Notes under the pieces: generated by a model
The model's database searches: none
What the model was told of the DNA's origin: nothing
The model's input: the letters and a program-made list of their open reading frames with translations, nothing else
From: Portulaca oleracea
Taxonomy: Eukaryota > Streptophyta > Magnoliopsida > Caryophyllales > Portulacaceae
Assembly (NCBI GenBank): GCA_029582165.1
Contig: CM055883.1
Location: forward strand, 15,842,501-15,906,500
Reading direction: 5' to 3'
DNA: 64,000 nucleotides
Made by a program: the position numbers and the translations under genes
Part shown: piece by piece, positions 1-11,095 of the stretch
Position numbering within the stretch: position 1 is the first letter of the stretch
How the letters are laid out: each line of letters starts with the position of its first letter

Positions 1-213
1 GCTTTTTATATTCGAAATTCCGTATTTTTACGTCAATTTCTATGATTTATACACTTGTTCGTGAGATTGACGAGTTTTGCAAGAATTAGTGGAATTATAT
101 CAAAAAGTGGGAAAAATCAAAGAAAATAAAAAAAAAGAGTTGATGAAGAAGAAAGGAAAGAAGTGGAAACGGCCCAAAATGTGCCACGACCCAACCCAGC
201 TGAGGCGAAGAAA

Positions 214-366
214 CAAGGCGCAACCAGCGCCTTGTCCAGAAACTTCAAGAGCCGAGAAAAAACAAAACGCAGCCAGCGTTTCTTCAGTTGCAGCCAGCGC
301 CCATTCGCGGAAGATTCTCACTTTTCGGACAAAATGCAGCCAACGTTTCTAAAACGCAGCCAACGT
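214..366 (+). promoter_or_regulatory. U3 dyad cluster upstream of the Athila TATA box
   Basis: A perfect inverted repeat CAAGGCGC / GCGCCTTG with loop AACCA lies at 214-234. AAACGC / GCGTTT with loop AGCCA lies at 265-281. Degenerate half-sites of the form GCAGCCA(G/A)CG continue to about 366. They stop just before the TATA box, the position expected of promoter elements. The role is inferred. Confidence 0.5.
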
Positions 367-386
367 TCTGTGCTCTATCCCAGCCC

Positions 387-393
387 TATAAAA
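387..393 (+). promoter_or_regulatory. TATA box of element A 5' LTR
   Basis: TATAAAA in the context CCCTATAAAAGGG, just downstream of the dyad cluster and about 930 bp before the LTR end. The matching site in the 3' LTR (about 7962) reads TGTAAAA, so that copy has lost the canonical box. Elements at 40114 and 48560 retain TATAAAA at the same place. Confidence 0.6.
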
Positions 394-1327
394 GGGATTT
401 ATATCCGCCGTTTGAAGGCATTCGGAAATTATACTATTTTCTTCTACACGCCATTTAGTCATAGGTTTTCTCTGTAATTCCTCCCTTCGGGGAGCCGTTC
501 TAGTAGATTAGGAACGAAAGAGGAGAAGAAGGAGATCGAATCGAGTGACACGAAGAGATCGAATTCGACGACTTGAACGTTCGGTTTAATTTCTATTTCC
601 TTTATGCTTCGTTATTTAGTTTTTATTATCGCTTTATTAAATTTTATTATGAGCAGCTAAATTCCCTTTGTTTTGGGGGATAAACTTGATGTCAATTGAT
701 TGAATTTGAATATAGTTTCGGTGTTAGGTTATCTTTTTATTCGTTTAATCTGCCTGCAATGTATGTCATGGTAATTTGACAATAGAACGACAATTTGAGT
801 CTGTACTTGGTTTTAGATTCTCGACAACAGAGCGACAGTTTGAGTCTTGAATCGGATTGCGTAGATTGAATAGGTTTAGAAAATAGTTAGACATAATGAT
901 TCTTGCCTAGGGTCAACTTCTAATATGTTCTTATCTTTGATTAGATTAAATAGTTAGAAATAATGTTTAGTCTAATCACTGTAACTTACCTAGGATCGAA
1001 AGATCGAAGTGATAAGGCCTAGAAAGATTATAGACCTCGAATTATCTTGTTACCTGCACCGGGATTGTTGATAATTTCATTAATTGACTATATTGGACTC
1101 CCCTAAACACTTTTAATTACTTGGTTAATTCCTTTAATTTCCTGCTTTAGTAGTTAATTATCTGAACCGTTACAACAACCTTTCGATCGACCTAGCATCA
1201 TTTGTAGTGAACTAGTTTAGTGCGTAGTTAAACACAAGTCCCTGAGAGAGAACGATATTTTATTACTACACAGACCCGTACACTTGCGGTACACAGACAC
1301 CTATATGTTTTAGGTCTGTCAAGTTTT

Positions 1328-1345
1328 TGGTGCCGTTGCCGGGGA
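1328..1345 (+). other. Primer-binding site, tRNA-Asp type
   Basis: TGGTGCCGTTGCCGGGGA lies 6 bases after the LTR end. It differs by one base from TGGCGCCGTTGCCGGGGA, which from memory is the complement of the 3' end of plant tRNA-Asp and is used by Athila-type elements. Confidence 0.8.
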
Positions 1346-1459
1346 CTTGTTTCCCCAACCGCCATTAGACGAACGCACTCTGGTTGACTAGGTTTTCATT
1401 GCTTTTCTTTAAACCCTAAAAATCAAATAAAAATTAAAAAATTTTAAAAATCCAAAAAT

Positions 1460-3553
1460 ATGGCAATTCTTGATTTTTTTGATTTACCCTAATATATTTT
1501 CTTTATCTTCTTTATTATCACTTTTGATTACGCTTGGTATTCTTGTTTTTGTTCTTTTTCAGGTTTACATAAAAAGATTTCTTATTTGGATTCGATCCCG
1601 AGACTGGACGAACCCTACAAGAAAGAAGTGAAACGCAAAGAACTGGAGAAAGAACAAGAAGAAGAAGCTAGGTGCGAAGCGAAAGAGATGACGAATCAAC
1701 CGCAAACACTGGGCCAGTTCATGACACCCACTAAACCCCAGTACGTAATCGCAGGCCCCGCCATTGTAGTTGATGACTTCAAACTGTGGGAATCGCTAAT
1801 CAATTTAGTATCCAAGGAACCTTTCCATGGACATCCAATCGAAGATCCAAACCTCCACCTGCACCTCTTCCATCAAGCTTGTGATACCTTCAAGGCCAAC
1901 AATGTCTCTGAAGATGCAATTAAACTGAGGCTCTTCCTATTCTCTTTGGAAGGTAAAGTATGGGAGTGGCTTGACTCGTTCCCTCCCAACTCAATCACCA
2001 CGTTCAACGAACTCGCCAGCATGTTCTTGGCAATATGTTTTCCTCCTAGCAAGCTTACTAGCTTGAGGAACTGGATTTCGACGTTCGCCCAAGAACCTTA
2101 CGAGCCATTCTATGAAGTTTGAGATAGATTCAAGGACCTTCTCCGCCAATGTCCTCAAGACGGATTCGAACCTTGGGTTCCAATCCAGTCATTCTTTGAG
2201 GAAGCAAACAAGTTGACAAGAGAGAGCATTCTCTCAGAAGCTGGAGGCGATATCATGAACAAGACTATACCTGAGATCACGAACTTGATCAAAAATTTGG
2301 CGAACAGTTCACGTCAATGGTCAGAACCCCGCCATAGTGCGGGAGGTAAGCAAAATATTGATGCGATTTCTTTATTAACTGCTAAACTTGATACTTTGGT
2401 GAAAACAATAGACTTTCAAGACTCACATGTACCATCACCTTCACCACGTAACTCGACTAAGCAAGAGATTTCAACATGTCCAACGAAAATAGCCTGTAAC
2501 GACCAACCCCAACAAGTCCACTCCGTTGACCGAAACCCGAACTTAGAATCTATAGTGAAAAGTCTTGTGTCAATCTAGCAAGAACAAAAAGAGACTATTA
2601 AGAATATTTCGGAAAAGATAGAGGTCCTGACCCATCTAAATAAAAATCTAAAGAGTCAATTAACTGACCAGGACACCTCCCCTAGCTCTTCTACTGTGAA
2701 TACAATGGAATACTGTTATGCTTTGAATCTTAGGAGCGGAAAACAATTAGATAAACCCAAAAGAAGCCAACCTGAGAGTAAAAAGCCTGAACCAGAAAAA
2801 GAACCTACAGTAGATGTTGCTATCCACGGGGATAAGATAGAACAAGGTGAACCACCGGTAACTAACCAAAGAGTTTATATACCACCCATACAATTTCCTC
2901 AAAGGCTAGTCAAGGCACATCTAGCCAAAGAAAAACTCAACTTTATGACGGAGTATGAGGTGAGTGATCCTATAGGGTTAGATACTAGGTAGAAAGATGA
3001 TTTTCATTATGAGTCAATTTATTTTGTTCATGAGGAATCTAGCGATGAAATTATTGATGAGGTAAATTTTCCAAACGAGAATCTTGCTTACCTTTTACCC
3101 TTTGAATCCGATGATTTATTTGATTATTTTCTCGATGACCCTATTCCTTGTTTACCACCTTCGGTTTCACCTGAAATCCTTGAGAAACCCATACCTGATC
3201 AAAAGACCTTAGATGATCATGTTAACATAGGATATGAGGTTAATTTTTGTTAAACCTATGATATTGTTAATAAGTTATCCTTAGGTAAGTCTAAAAATCA
3301 TGAGCCCTACCTTGATCCTTATCATATATACCTAGAGGACTATCCTAGAAAAATTCTGTGGACCAAATACTTTGAATCTTTTGATTTTTCTAGTGAATTT
3401 GATTTATTACTGAGAACTTTACTAACGTTTAATTCTATGAGTTTTCAGTTAATTTCTAACCTGTCAACTTGCAAACCGCATGGAGGAGAGTTTGACAAGC
3501 TACTAAGGGCCCTGACGTCATCCGGAACGGAGACCCCGATCCTAACTCACTAA
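1460..3553 (+). pseudogene. gag: Athila-type gag-like ORF1 (element A), interrupted by stops
   Basis: One reading frame runs from an ATG at 1460 (or, more likely functional, 1688) to TAA at 3551. In-frame stops lie near 1490, at 2120, 2576, 2990 and 3251. At the four internal positions element E has a sense codon, so they are point mutations. The 1688-2320 part reads as Athila/retrotransposon gag (motifs LRLFLFSLEGK, FPPSKLTSLRNW, MNKTIPEITNLI). A charged linker and the motif PPIQFPQRLVKA follow, which in Athila elements lies between gag and protease. Where protease should begin, the frame enters an acidic tail (about 2950-3550) that I do not recognise but which E shares. No zinc knuckle is visible. 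Confidence 0.8.
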
Positions 3554-5129
3554 CTGAGTTTATTTTAAATTTCCTAGAATCTCTAATTTTCGTCCGTTCT
3601 TCCAAAATTTTTAATCCTAATTTTTTATCTCAATTTACTTGTCTGAAAATTTGATCATTAAAATTATAAACTTACCCTCATTGTTATACTTTAGGAAACC
3701 AAGATAAAAAGGAAACGGAAGGGAGAAAACAAAAGCGAGCAAACATCAGGTAGCTTAAACGCTGGCAGCGTTTCATAAAACGCTAGCCGCGTCAACAACA
3801 GAAGCAAAATATTTTCGGGGAAACAAAAGCGCTGGTAGCGCTTAATAAACGCGCCCAACGTTTAACCCCCTTCTCGTTTTATTTTGACTCTCGACTCTCT
3901 CTTTTCTTTTCAAAAAAATTTTGGAAGCCATAATTTTTTTTCAGTGAAACGCCCAACGCTGCTCACACCCGCCCAGTGCCTTGCTTCTTCTCCTTCTCAA
4001 CCGCGACCACGACGCTACTCCCTCCTCTTTCTCTTCTCCTCCTTCATCCTTCTTCTTCTTTCACCTCTTTTTCTTCTTCGCTTGACCTCCCCGAACCACC
4101 CAAGCTCATTGCTTTACTTCCAGTCGCCCAAATTTCAATTTCCGGATCTGAAATTTGAAAAATCGTCTTTATTTGCAATTCTCGATTTTTACTTGCATTC
4201 AACAGATTCAAGGTACGATTTTCACTTATATCTCACCTCCATTGTTGTTGGCTAGTATTTCTTGGTAAGTTTATGCAAATTTCATGAGTTTTACTTGTAA
4301 ATTTTGTTTGAATTCACCATTGTTCATGCTTAGCTATGGTGCACTACTTGAGTAATTTTTGATACTAGCTAGTAATTTTAGGTTGTTTGATTTGGAAAAT
4401 TTGGTATCTTTGTTGATTGTTATACAATGTGGAAGGAATGTTGTTAAATTTGGAGGTGAATGATATGAATTTTGGGAGTTGGACGTTTGATTATGTGAAC
4501 CTCTGCTTTAGGGAATTTGATGTTCTATTTTGGAGCAGTAGAGTAAGAGCATTGAGTTGGGAATTTTTGAATCTTGGATACTACTGATGGGAAGCATGAC
4601 TGTTTTGATTTGTCATAAATTTTGCTGTGTAAAAATTTCAGACTTGAACACATTGACATTGGTGGTAGTTCTTGTTGAGATTTCACCATGAACTCGTTTC
4701 TACTTTGTTATAATTTTCACTTCACCTCTCATAGTCAATCACTAGTATTTTGTGGTGTCATTATGCATAATTTCTCAAGCTACTTATTGAATTTATTCAG
4801 CAAACCACAATTCTTGCTCGAGGAAGTCGCGATACTTGATTTTGTTTTTGATACTAGTTGCTTGTCTAGAGTGAGTAACCTTGATTGAAAATCACAATCT
4901 TGTTGCTTTGGTGCTTGAAATCTATGAAATAGTTTGTAATGAGCTTAAAGAGTTGAAATTTGGGTCTAATTTTGAGTTATATGTGGTTCTTGAGTGAATT
5001 TGACTACTCTGCTTAACTTTTGTGCTTGCTTGATCTTGATTTGGTACCCTCTAAGTATCAAGCAAGCATGGGGGTATTTAAGTACGTGCGATTACTATGG
5101 TTGAACACTCACATTTAATTGATATTTAG
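3554..5129 (+). other. Spacer, putative leader and intron upstream of ORF2 (element A)
   Basis: Non-coding. 3757-3843 holds dyads AAACGCTG-G-CAGCGTTT and AAGCGCT-GGT-AGCGCTT like those in U3. A pyrimidine-rich stretch (about 3885-4080) follows. A donor-like AG|GTACGA at 4213 and an acceptor-like TTTAG at 5125-5129, directly before the ORF2 ATG, could bound a 917-bp intron. Element E keeps the donor (GTATGA at 43874) but not the acceptor. Splicing is an inference. AAGCATGGGGG at 5064-5074 resembles the polypurine tract. Confidence 0.45.
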
Positions 5130-5409
5130 ATGGTAAGAACGAAGAACCCAAGTTTCACGACTGGAGATCATGGCAATGATGGAGCTCGGGGAAACCGAAA
5201 AAGAAAAGCTACAACTGCGGAGAAGGGAAAACAAAATGCTACCCCATCCCGGGATTCTAGGAGCTCCAACCCTTTCAATTTCGAAGGGGATGTCAAAGCG
5301 AGGCATGATTCTCTTTCTAAAAGAGCTTTGATACCTACTAAATATTCGAGTGAGAATTTCTTGAGGAATTGTGGTATGCTTGATGATGTTTTGTGGTTGT
5401 TGGGACGTG
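5130..5409 (+). pseudogene. Athila ORF-1-like ORF2, truncated (element A)
   Basis: ATG at 5130 opens a basic N-terminus (KRKATTAEKGK, possibly a nuclear-localisation-like patch) and continues LSKRALIPTKY and GMLDDVLWLL, matching the first ~90 residues of ORF2 in element E at 44779. At about 5409 it jumps to sequence that in E lies beyond the end of ORF2 (about 46105). About 1 kb, some three quarters of the gene, is therefore deleted. The open frame to 5579 is not part of the protein. In E the full product resembles the Athila ORF-1 family of plant retrotransposons, whose function is unknown. Confidence 0.7.
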
Positions 5410-7467
5410 CGCAAATAACTCTTTCCACCGTCGTCTTCTGCATTGAGGACAATGCAACGTTTAAGCATGGGGGGGTTGAATATTCTGTGAATATTTTTAT
5501 TGTTTCTCTATCTTTCATTAATTTTTCTTTTATTTTCGTCTTTCTTTTTCTAGTTTCATGCTTATTTTTCAGTTTTTAGTGTGATTTTATTGTTTTGGGT
5601 GTGTTTCTTTTATTTGCTTTTTCTTAGTTTAGCATGCTTTCTAGATTTAGCTTGTTTGTTTTCTTTATTTGAACTTTTAGTTGAGTGTTTTCCTTAGTTT
5701 TTCTTCTGTTTTTCTTTCTAGTTCTCTTGGGTTTTTCTTATAAATTGCACCCACCTAGATTGCATTAGTTAGTAGCATATAGATTTTTCTTTTCCTATAT
5801 TTTTTTCTTTTTCTTTCTTTTGCATCCACATATTCAAAAATCCAAAAAAAATTCAGAAAAATTGGAAAAAGACCAAAACAAATTAGAAAGACAAAAACCA
5901 AAAAATATATAGGATAGGATTAGGATTTAAAACTGGAAACACCTTCAGTGATGATTTGTAAACCTTTCTTACTTTCAGTTTAGCTTGCTTCACCTAGAAA
6001 AGTCTGGATTAGATCTCAAAAATATTTGAAACATTTTCTTTCAAATCTTCTGATTTTGAGACAAGTTATGAAAGTTGTATCTTACTGCTTTGACTATCTT
6101 AGAAAGTATAAATGTGCGTGCCACAAATCTTTAGGCTAAGTTTAGTTGATTGAGCCTTGTCCCGTGAGTCTACATTGCCTAAATTTTCGAATTGATCACT
6201 TTTATCAATTCCATATTCCCTGAGTGACTCACCCATTAGTTGCATATCTAAAACTTGCCTTGCATCTTGCTTGAGACTACATACTTGCATTACACGCTGT
6301 GACAAAGTGATTAAGGCATTCGTTTTATTTTGCTAAACTACATAGCCAAATAGCCTACCCTACACTATATTTAACCATTCTTTTTGCCCCGCCTAGCCTT
6401 TGTTTACCCTTCTTTCATGATTAACCCCGACAATGCAAGCCTTAGCCTTTGATATCCAGTATCCCTTTGCCTTGCTTGGTTGAATGAGAGTTTGTTGTTT
6501 TTTCGGAAGGAACCGTTGGTTAGGTGTGTTTGGACAAAAATGTGAAGTTAGGGAGAAATTAAAGTCCCACCTTGTGAATAATTTGTATTTGGTTATGTTG
6601 TTCATGCTTTATCGAAGTCGAACTTGTAATTTTGTAACTTTCTTCTTCCCGATCACCCGCCAAAAAAAGAAAAAAAAAGAGAGAGAGACATAAAAAATAA
6701 AAATAAAAAAGAGAAAAAGAGTTCGAAAAGAAAAGGGTGTTTAGGGAGATTCAATTTAAATTTGTAATCTTTGACTTGGTTGTATTCAGTTGAGGTGATT
6801 AATATCGTAGAGGGTGAAAGGTGAAATTCCTTGCATACACTAAGCAGGAAGTAGAGTTTAGAGTGTTATATTCATTGAAATTCAATCCAAGCATGGCTCT
6901 TAACTCCTTAATCCCAAATTTTACCGCTCCTTACCCCTATCCTAAGCCCCGTTACAACCCGATAAAGTCCTTTTGATCGTCACTTGTGCATTGCATACAA
7001 GTAGTGGAGAGCGAGGATCTTACCAAGCTTATGGTAGTTGTTTCTATTGATTTGAGTATGAGAAAACCCACATACACATTGAAATTTGAGTGATTGAGTG
7101 ATTCTTTTCTATGTGAGTTTTGCTCTTTTTGACTAACTTACGTCCATAACTAACCGCGCATATTTGCATTATTCTTAAGACTGTCGATGGATTTATACTT
7201 CTGAAGTACTTGTTCTCTCCTTTTTGGTTTCGAAAATTACTTCCTTTCTCTTTTGAACTGAGTTTTGATCTTGTCCAGACTGATCTTTGTGCTTGCTTGT
7301 TGAATTGATGTGTTAGAATGGTTAGCCTAAGGGGTTGTTAAGATTTTATTTTTGTATTCCTATCGAAAACTCTGTCCCCTTCTTTTTCTTCTTGGATTCT
7401 GTTTTTCCTGTTTGAACTCTAATCCTCCTGTTTTCAATTCTGACTTGCTTGGGGACAAGCAAGAGCT
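5410..7467 (+). other. Non-coding 3' region of element A
   Basis: T-rich and A-rich sequence without a convincing ORF, colinear with 46105-48073 in element E. It contains a second polypurine-like motif AAGCATGGGGGGG at 5463-5475, an A/G-rich low-complexity run at about 6660-6730, and short ORFs not conserved in E. Conservation across both copies suggests it is carried for replication or packaging rather than coding. Confidence 0.6.
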
Positions 7468-7482
7468 AAGCATGGGGGGATT
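7468..7482 (+). other. Polypurine tract of element A
   Basis: AAGCATGGGGGGA lies directly against the 3' LTR start, preceded by GACAAGCAAGAGCT. The same motif abuts the 3' LTR of element E at 48074-48086. This is the expected priming site for plus-strand DNA synthesis. Confidence 0.75.
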
Positions 7483-8896
7483 TGATAAGTCATTTTTATA
7501 TAGAGTTTTTAAGGCTCAAAACGCGTTTATTTCATGCTTTTTATATCCGAAATTCCGTATTTTTATGTCAATTTCTATGATTTCTACACTTGTTCGGGAG
7601 ATTGATGAGTTTTATTGGAATTAGTGGAATTATATCAAAAAGCATGAAGAATTGAAGGAAAAGTGGGAAAAATCAAAGATAATAAAAAAAGAGTTGAAGA
7701 AGAAGAAAGGAAAGAAGAGGAAACGGCCCAAAACGTGCCACGACCAAACCAAGCTGAGGCGGAGAAACAAGGCGCAACCAACGTTTTTGAAAACGCAGCC
7801 AGCGCCTTGTCCTGAAACATCAAGAGCCGAGAAAAAGCAAAACGTAGCCAGCGTTTTGAAAATGCAGCCAGCGTTTCTTCAGCTGCATCCAGCGCCCATT
7901 CGCGGAAGATTCTCACTTATTGGACAAAATACAGCCAACGTTTTGTGCCCTAGCTCAGCCCTGTAAAAGGGATTTATATCCGCCGTTTGAAGGCATTCGG
8001 AAATTATTCTATTTTCTTCTACACGCCATTTAGTCATAGGTTTTCTCTGTAATTCCTCCCTTCGGGGAGCCGTTTTAGTAGATTAGGAACGAAAGAGCAG
8101 AAGAAGGAGATCGAATCGAGTGACACGAAGAGATCGAATTCGACGACTCGAACGTTCGGTTTAATTTCTATTTACTTTATGCTTCGTTATTTAGTTTTAA
8201 TTATCGCTTTCTTAATTTTTATTATGAGCAGCTAAATTCTCTTTGTTTGGGGCATAAACTCGATGTCAATTTATTGAATTTGAATATAGTTTCGGTGTTA
8301 GGTTATCTTTTTATTCGTTTAATCTGTGTGCAATGTATGTCATGGTAATTTGACAATAGAACAACATTTTTGAGTTTGTACCTGGTTTTAGATTCTCGAC
8401 AATAGAGCTACAGTTTTAGTTATGAATCGGATTGCGTAGATTGAATAGATTTTGAAAATAGTTAGACATAATGATTCTTGCCTAGGGACAACTTATAATC
8501 TGTTCTTATCTTTGATTAGATTAAATAGTTAGAAATAATGTTTAGTCTAATTATTGTAACTCACCTAGGATCGAAAGGTCGAAGTGATAAGGCCTAGAAA
8601 GATTATAGACCCCGAATTATCTTGTTACCTGCACCGGGATTGTTGATAATTTGATTAATTGACTTGAGTGGACTCCCCTGAACACTTTTAATTACTTTGT
8701 TAAATCCTTTAATTTCCTGCTTTAGTATTTAATTATCTAAACCGTTACAACAACCTTTCGATCGACCTAGCATCCTTTGTAGTGAACTAGTTTAGTGCGT
8801 GGTTGAACACAAGTCCCTAAGAGACAACGATATTTTATTACTACACAGACCTGTACACTTACGACACACAAATAACTATATGTTTTAGGTCTGTCT
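7483..8896 (+). repeat. 3' LTR of element A
   Basis: Starts TGATAAGT and ends CTGTC followed by T in place of A. The length, 1414 bp, matches the 1406-bp LTR of element E. The TATA position is mutated to TGTAAAA at about 7962. U3 dyads persist (CAAAACGT / GCGTTTTG around AGCCA near 7838-7860). The last ~385 bp (8511-8896) are the first copy of the Athila part of the tandem unit that continues rightward. Confidence 0.88.
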
Positions 8897-9529
8897 TGGA
8901 GTTAGAAGAACAACAAGAAGATCTAAGAGAGGCCAATGTTCATCAAATCGAGAGCATTCAAGTGACCAGAAGATGTTTGTTGCAATCGCCCTATAATATG
9001 CTGTGAAATTGTACCTATAGATGCTTACAACGTCTTACATCACAGAACATGGATGTTTGATCAATTCATCCAACCGAGTTTAAGGGCAAAGTCTTTGCAA
9101 CAAGGGGAGAATAATGGAGAACAGCCGCGCTCACCTAATATGGAGGTCCAATTCATTCAACCGAGTTTGAAGACAAACTCTTTGCGACAAGGGGAGAATG
9201 ATGGAGATTCGCCTATCCTTGGTCTCACTTTTCGGGACTCAAGGTTCATGAAGGATGATGGAGATTTTCTTAGCCTTATTCTCACATTTGGGGACCCAAG
9301 ATTCATGGCGGGTGATGGAGATCCGTCCAACTCACCCCTTAAGGAGTCCCAATTCATACACATTGTAGAGGAGAAGGCCTTCAAAGAGCAGTCCACTAAG
9401 GCCCTACGACCAGCCATGTATTAAGCCCTACATTTGAAGATCATGTCCAAGCCCAAAAGAGAACGTTCAATTCAAGCCAACTAAAGGGGACATCAAAGTC
9501 ACGTGAAAGAGACAAGCTTTAGGAGAATT
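8897..9529 (+). pseudogene. Element X coding remnant alpha, unit 1
   Basis: Begins directly after the Athila LTR end. The readable frame at 9053-9424 holds imperfect repeats of QFIQPSL...(K/L)SLQQGENNG and LTFGDPRFM. The form LRTNSLQQGEND resembles the post-integrase tail of gypsy elements (compare LRTNSFLLGGND in element B). Upstream, a CLLQ...-type remnant resembles the region just before a retropepsin, but the catalytic part is absent. It is followed by PPT-like purines and the X LTR. Confidence 0.5.
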
Positions 9530-10183
9530 TGTGTCTTTCCTTATTATTAGATAAGTTTGTCACAGTAGTATTTGTGTTTTCCTTATTATTATTAGTAGTT
9601 ATGTTTGTTATATGGCATAATGCCAAAGTAGGAGTTTGTGTGTGTGGACGTCAATTAGGAGGGAATCCTAGTCTTGGATGGCTAATTTTGTAACTAATCC
9701 AACTAGGGTTAGGAAAGCCAAATCTTAGAAGGATTTAGGCTTCTTAGGCATCAAGTTATTAATCCTAGTAGGATTTTGACTTAGTCTAGTACAAATAGGG
9801 AGGCTTGTAGTCATTTTAAACACACAGCTTTGAATTACGAATACAAATCGAGTTCTACTCATCTTTGAGAGTCTTTCTCTTTTCTTTTCTACTATTGTAT
9901 AGTGAATTGGCTATTCAAGTGATGAGGTAGAGCTCGTTCCTATACTTAGAAGGTGTTTCTGTAACTAAGTAGAAGAGCAAGAAGCCCTAAGGATTCAAAT
10001 TGTGGTGTCTCTGTATCAAGTTTTATTCCCTTGAACTATCCCAAATTATCCATGTTTATTGAGTTTTTCATTTGTAAACCCTATGCTTTTCGTGAGCTAC
10101 CCTATACCCTATGCTTGTTCACGTCACCCCACTTTGATGTGTAATTGATCAAACCTTAGATTTGCGTCAGGTATACGTCCAAA
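9530..10183 (+). repeat. LTR of element X, unit 1
   Basis: About 654 bp. The left end is set at TGTGTCTTTCC after a purine-rich AGGAGAAT; the right end is ...ACGTCCA, three bases before an iMet-like PBS. The AT-rich 5' half with TTATTATTAG repeats, a possible TATA-like ACAAATAGG near 9789, and the downstream PBS support an LTR. Only one LTR exists per unit, so the ends are inferred, not proven by a matching pair. Confidence 0.55.
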
Positions 10184-10186
10184 TTG

Positions 10187-10200
10187 GTATTAGTGCCAGC
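10187..10200 (+). other. iMet-like primer-binding site of element X, unit 1
   Basis: TGGTATTAGTGCCA resembles TGGTATCAGAGCC, complementary to initiator tRNA-Met and used by chromovirus-like elements including B in this window (25620-25631). Two mismatches show decay. The same site is at 12811-12824 and 15409-15422. Confidence 0.6.
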
Positions 10201-10284
10201 CTACCCTCCTTGTGGGTTAATCCTTGATTCCATCTCAGCCCAAACACAATCCATTTTTATTCCCCCCACAAAAGAATCTTAGTT

Positions 10285-11094
10285 ATGTTGTCCAGCAAGA
10301 AGGAAGGAAAGGAGATTGAGGAGAATATTCTATGAAGTCACGTGAACCACCCTTGGTTCATTAGGAGGAACATCAAGTTCAAGAGGAACTAGAGATTAAT
10401 CTTAATCTCCCCCTAGAAGTTGATGATGCTGCAGAAGTTAGTTAGGTCCTTTTTAAGCCTTTTGAAGATCAATGTTTAAAAGATGAGCAAGAGTTCGGTT
10501 TAATCTTTGATCAATATGATGTCCTGGAAAATCTTGTGGAGTTTGAAGAACAACAAGAATATCCAAGATAGGCCATTGTTCATCAAAGCGAGGGCATTCT
10601 AGTGACCAGAAGATGTTTGGTGCAATCCACTATAAGTCACATGTATCATGATTCAATCTGCTGTGAAATTGTATCTGTAGATGCTTGCAACATCTGACAT
10701 GACAGACCATGGAAGTTTTACTAATTCATCCAACCGAGTTAAAGGGAAAACTCTTTGCAACAAGGGAAAAATGATGGAGATCAGCCCCTCTCACTCAATA
10801 AGGACGTCCAATTCATTCAACCGAGTCTGAGGATAAACTCTTTGCAACAAGGGGAAAATGATAGAGATTCGCCTAGCCCTGGTCTCACTTTTGGGGACCC
10901 AAGGTTCATAGAGGATGATAGAGATTTTCATAGCCTTGTTCTCACATTTGGAGACCCAAGATTCATGGAGGGTGATGGAGGTCAGTCCAGCTCACCCCTT
11001 AAGGAGGCCAAATTCATACACATTGGAGGTCTGCTGCCCTCTTTGCTAACCATGGGGATAATATTTCCATGACCTGGTATCGGAACCTCCTCAA
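10285..11094 (+). pseudogene. Element X coding remnant beta, unit 1
   Basis: Degenerate frames start at an ATG at 10285 (MLSSKKEGKEIEEN, then stop). 10500-10720 reads as the region before a retropepsin joined to its end (RRCLVQST..., ICCEIVSVDACN, RPWKF), with the catalytic D-x-G segment missing. 10755-11072 then repeats LQQGEND-type units and ends LLPSLLTMGIIFP. This looks like a gag-pol relic with most of pol deleted. It is joined abruptly to the Athila LTR at 11095. A TGGTATCGGAACC string near 11075 resembles a second PBS, but I would not rely on it. Confidence 0.45.
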
Positions 11095-11095
11095 C

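Larger units (their letters stand above)
1..1321 (+). repeat. 5' LTR of element A (left end outside window)
   Basis: Aligns along its length with 7483-8896 and with the LTRs of element E (39663-40995, 48089-49494). It ends in GTCTGTCA and is followed within 7 bases by the PBS. U3 carries a cluster of CGC...GCG dyads and a TATA box. The remainder is AT-rich without coding potential; short ORFs here are incidental. Confidence 0.9.
1..8896 (+). mobile_element. Athila-type LTR retrotransposon A, pol-less and degenerate
   Basis: Two LTRs (1-1321, cut by the window edge, and 7483-8896) flank a 6.2-kb interior with a tRNA-Asp-like PBS, a gag-like ORF1, a truncated ORF2 and a polypurine tract. The gag translation and the tRNA-Asp PBS point to the Athila lineage of Ty3/gypsy. 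I find no protease, RT, RNase H or integrase, and the related element at 39663-49494 lacks them too. The LTR begins TGATAAGT and ends GTCTGTCA. The missing left end should be about 55 bases, judged from the 3' LTR. Several nonsense codons break ORF1. The right flank is not simple host DNA but a tandem array that reuses the end of this 3' LTR. Confidence 0.85.

Noticed and set aside
1328..1345. tRNA-like sequence (also at 41002, 55565, 25620)
   Set aside because: These are only 12-18-base primer-binding sites complementary to tRNA 3' ends, next to LTRs; no cloverleaf follows.
3884..4255. ORF with a leucine-rich, signal-peptide-like stretch in element A
   Set aside because: The matching region of element E does not keep the frame; the sequence is a pyrimidine-rich leader before a likely splice donor.
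11075..11090. Second iMet-like PBS (TGGTATCGGAACC) at the end of each X unit
   Set aside because: Three or more mismatches and no LTR end directly upstream; chance similarity cannot be excluded.
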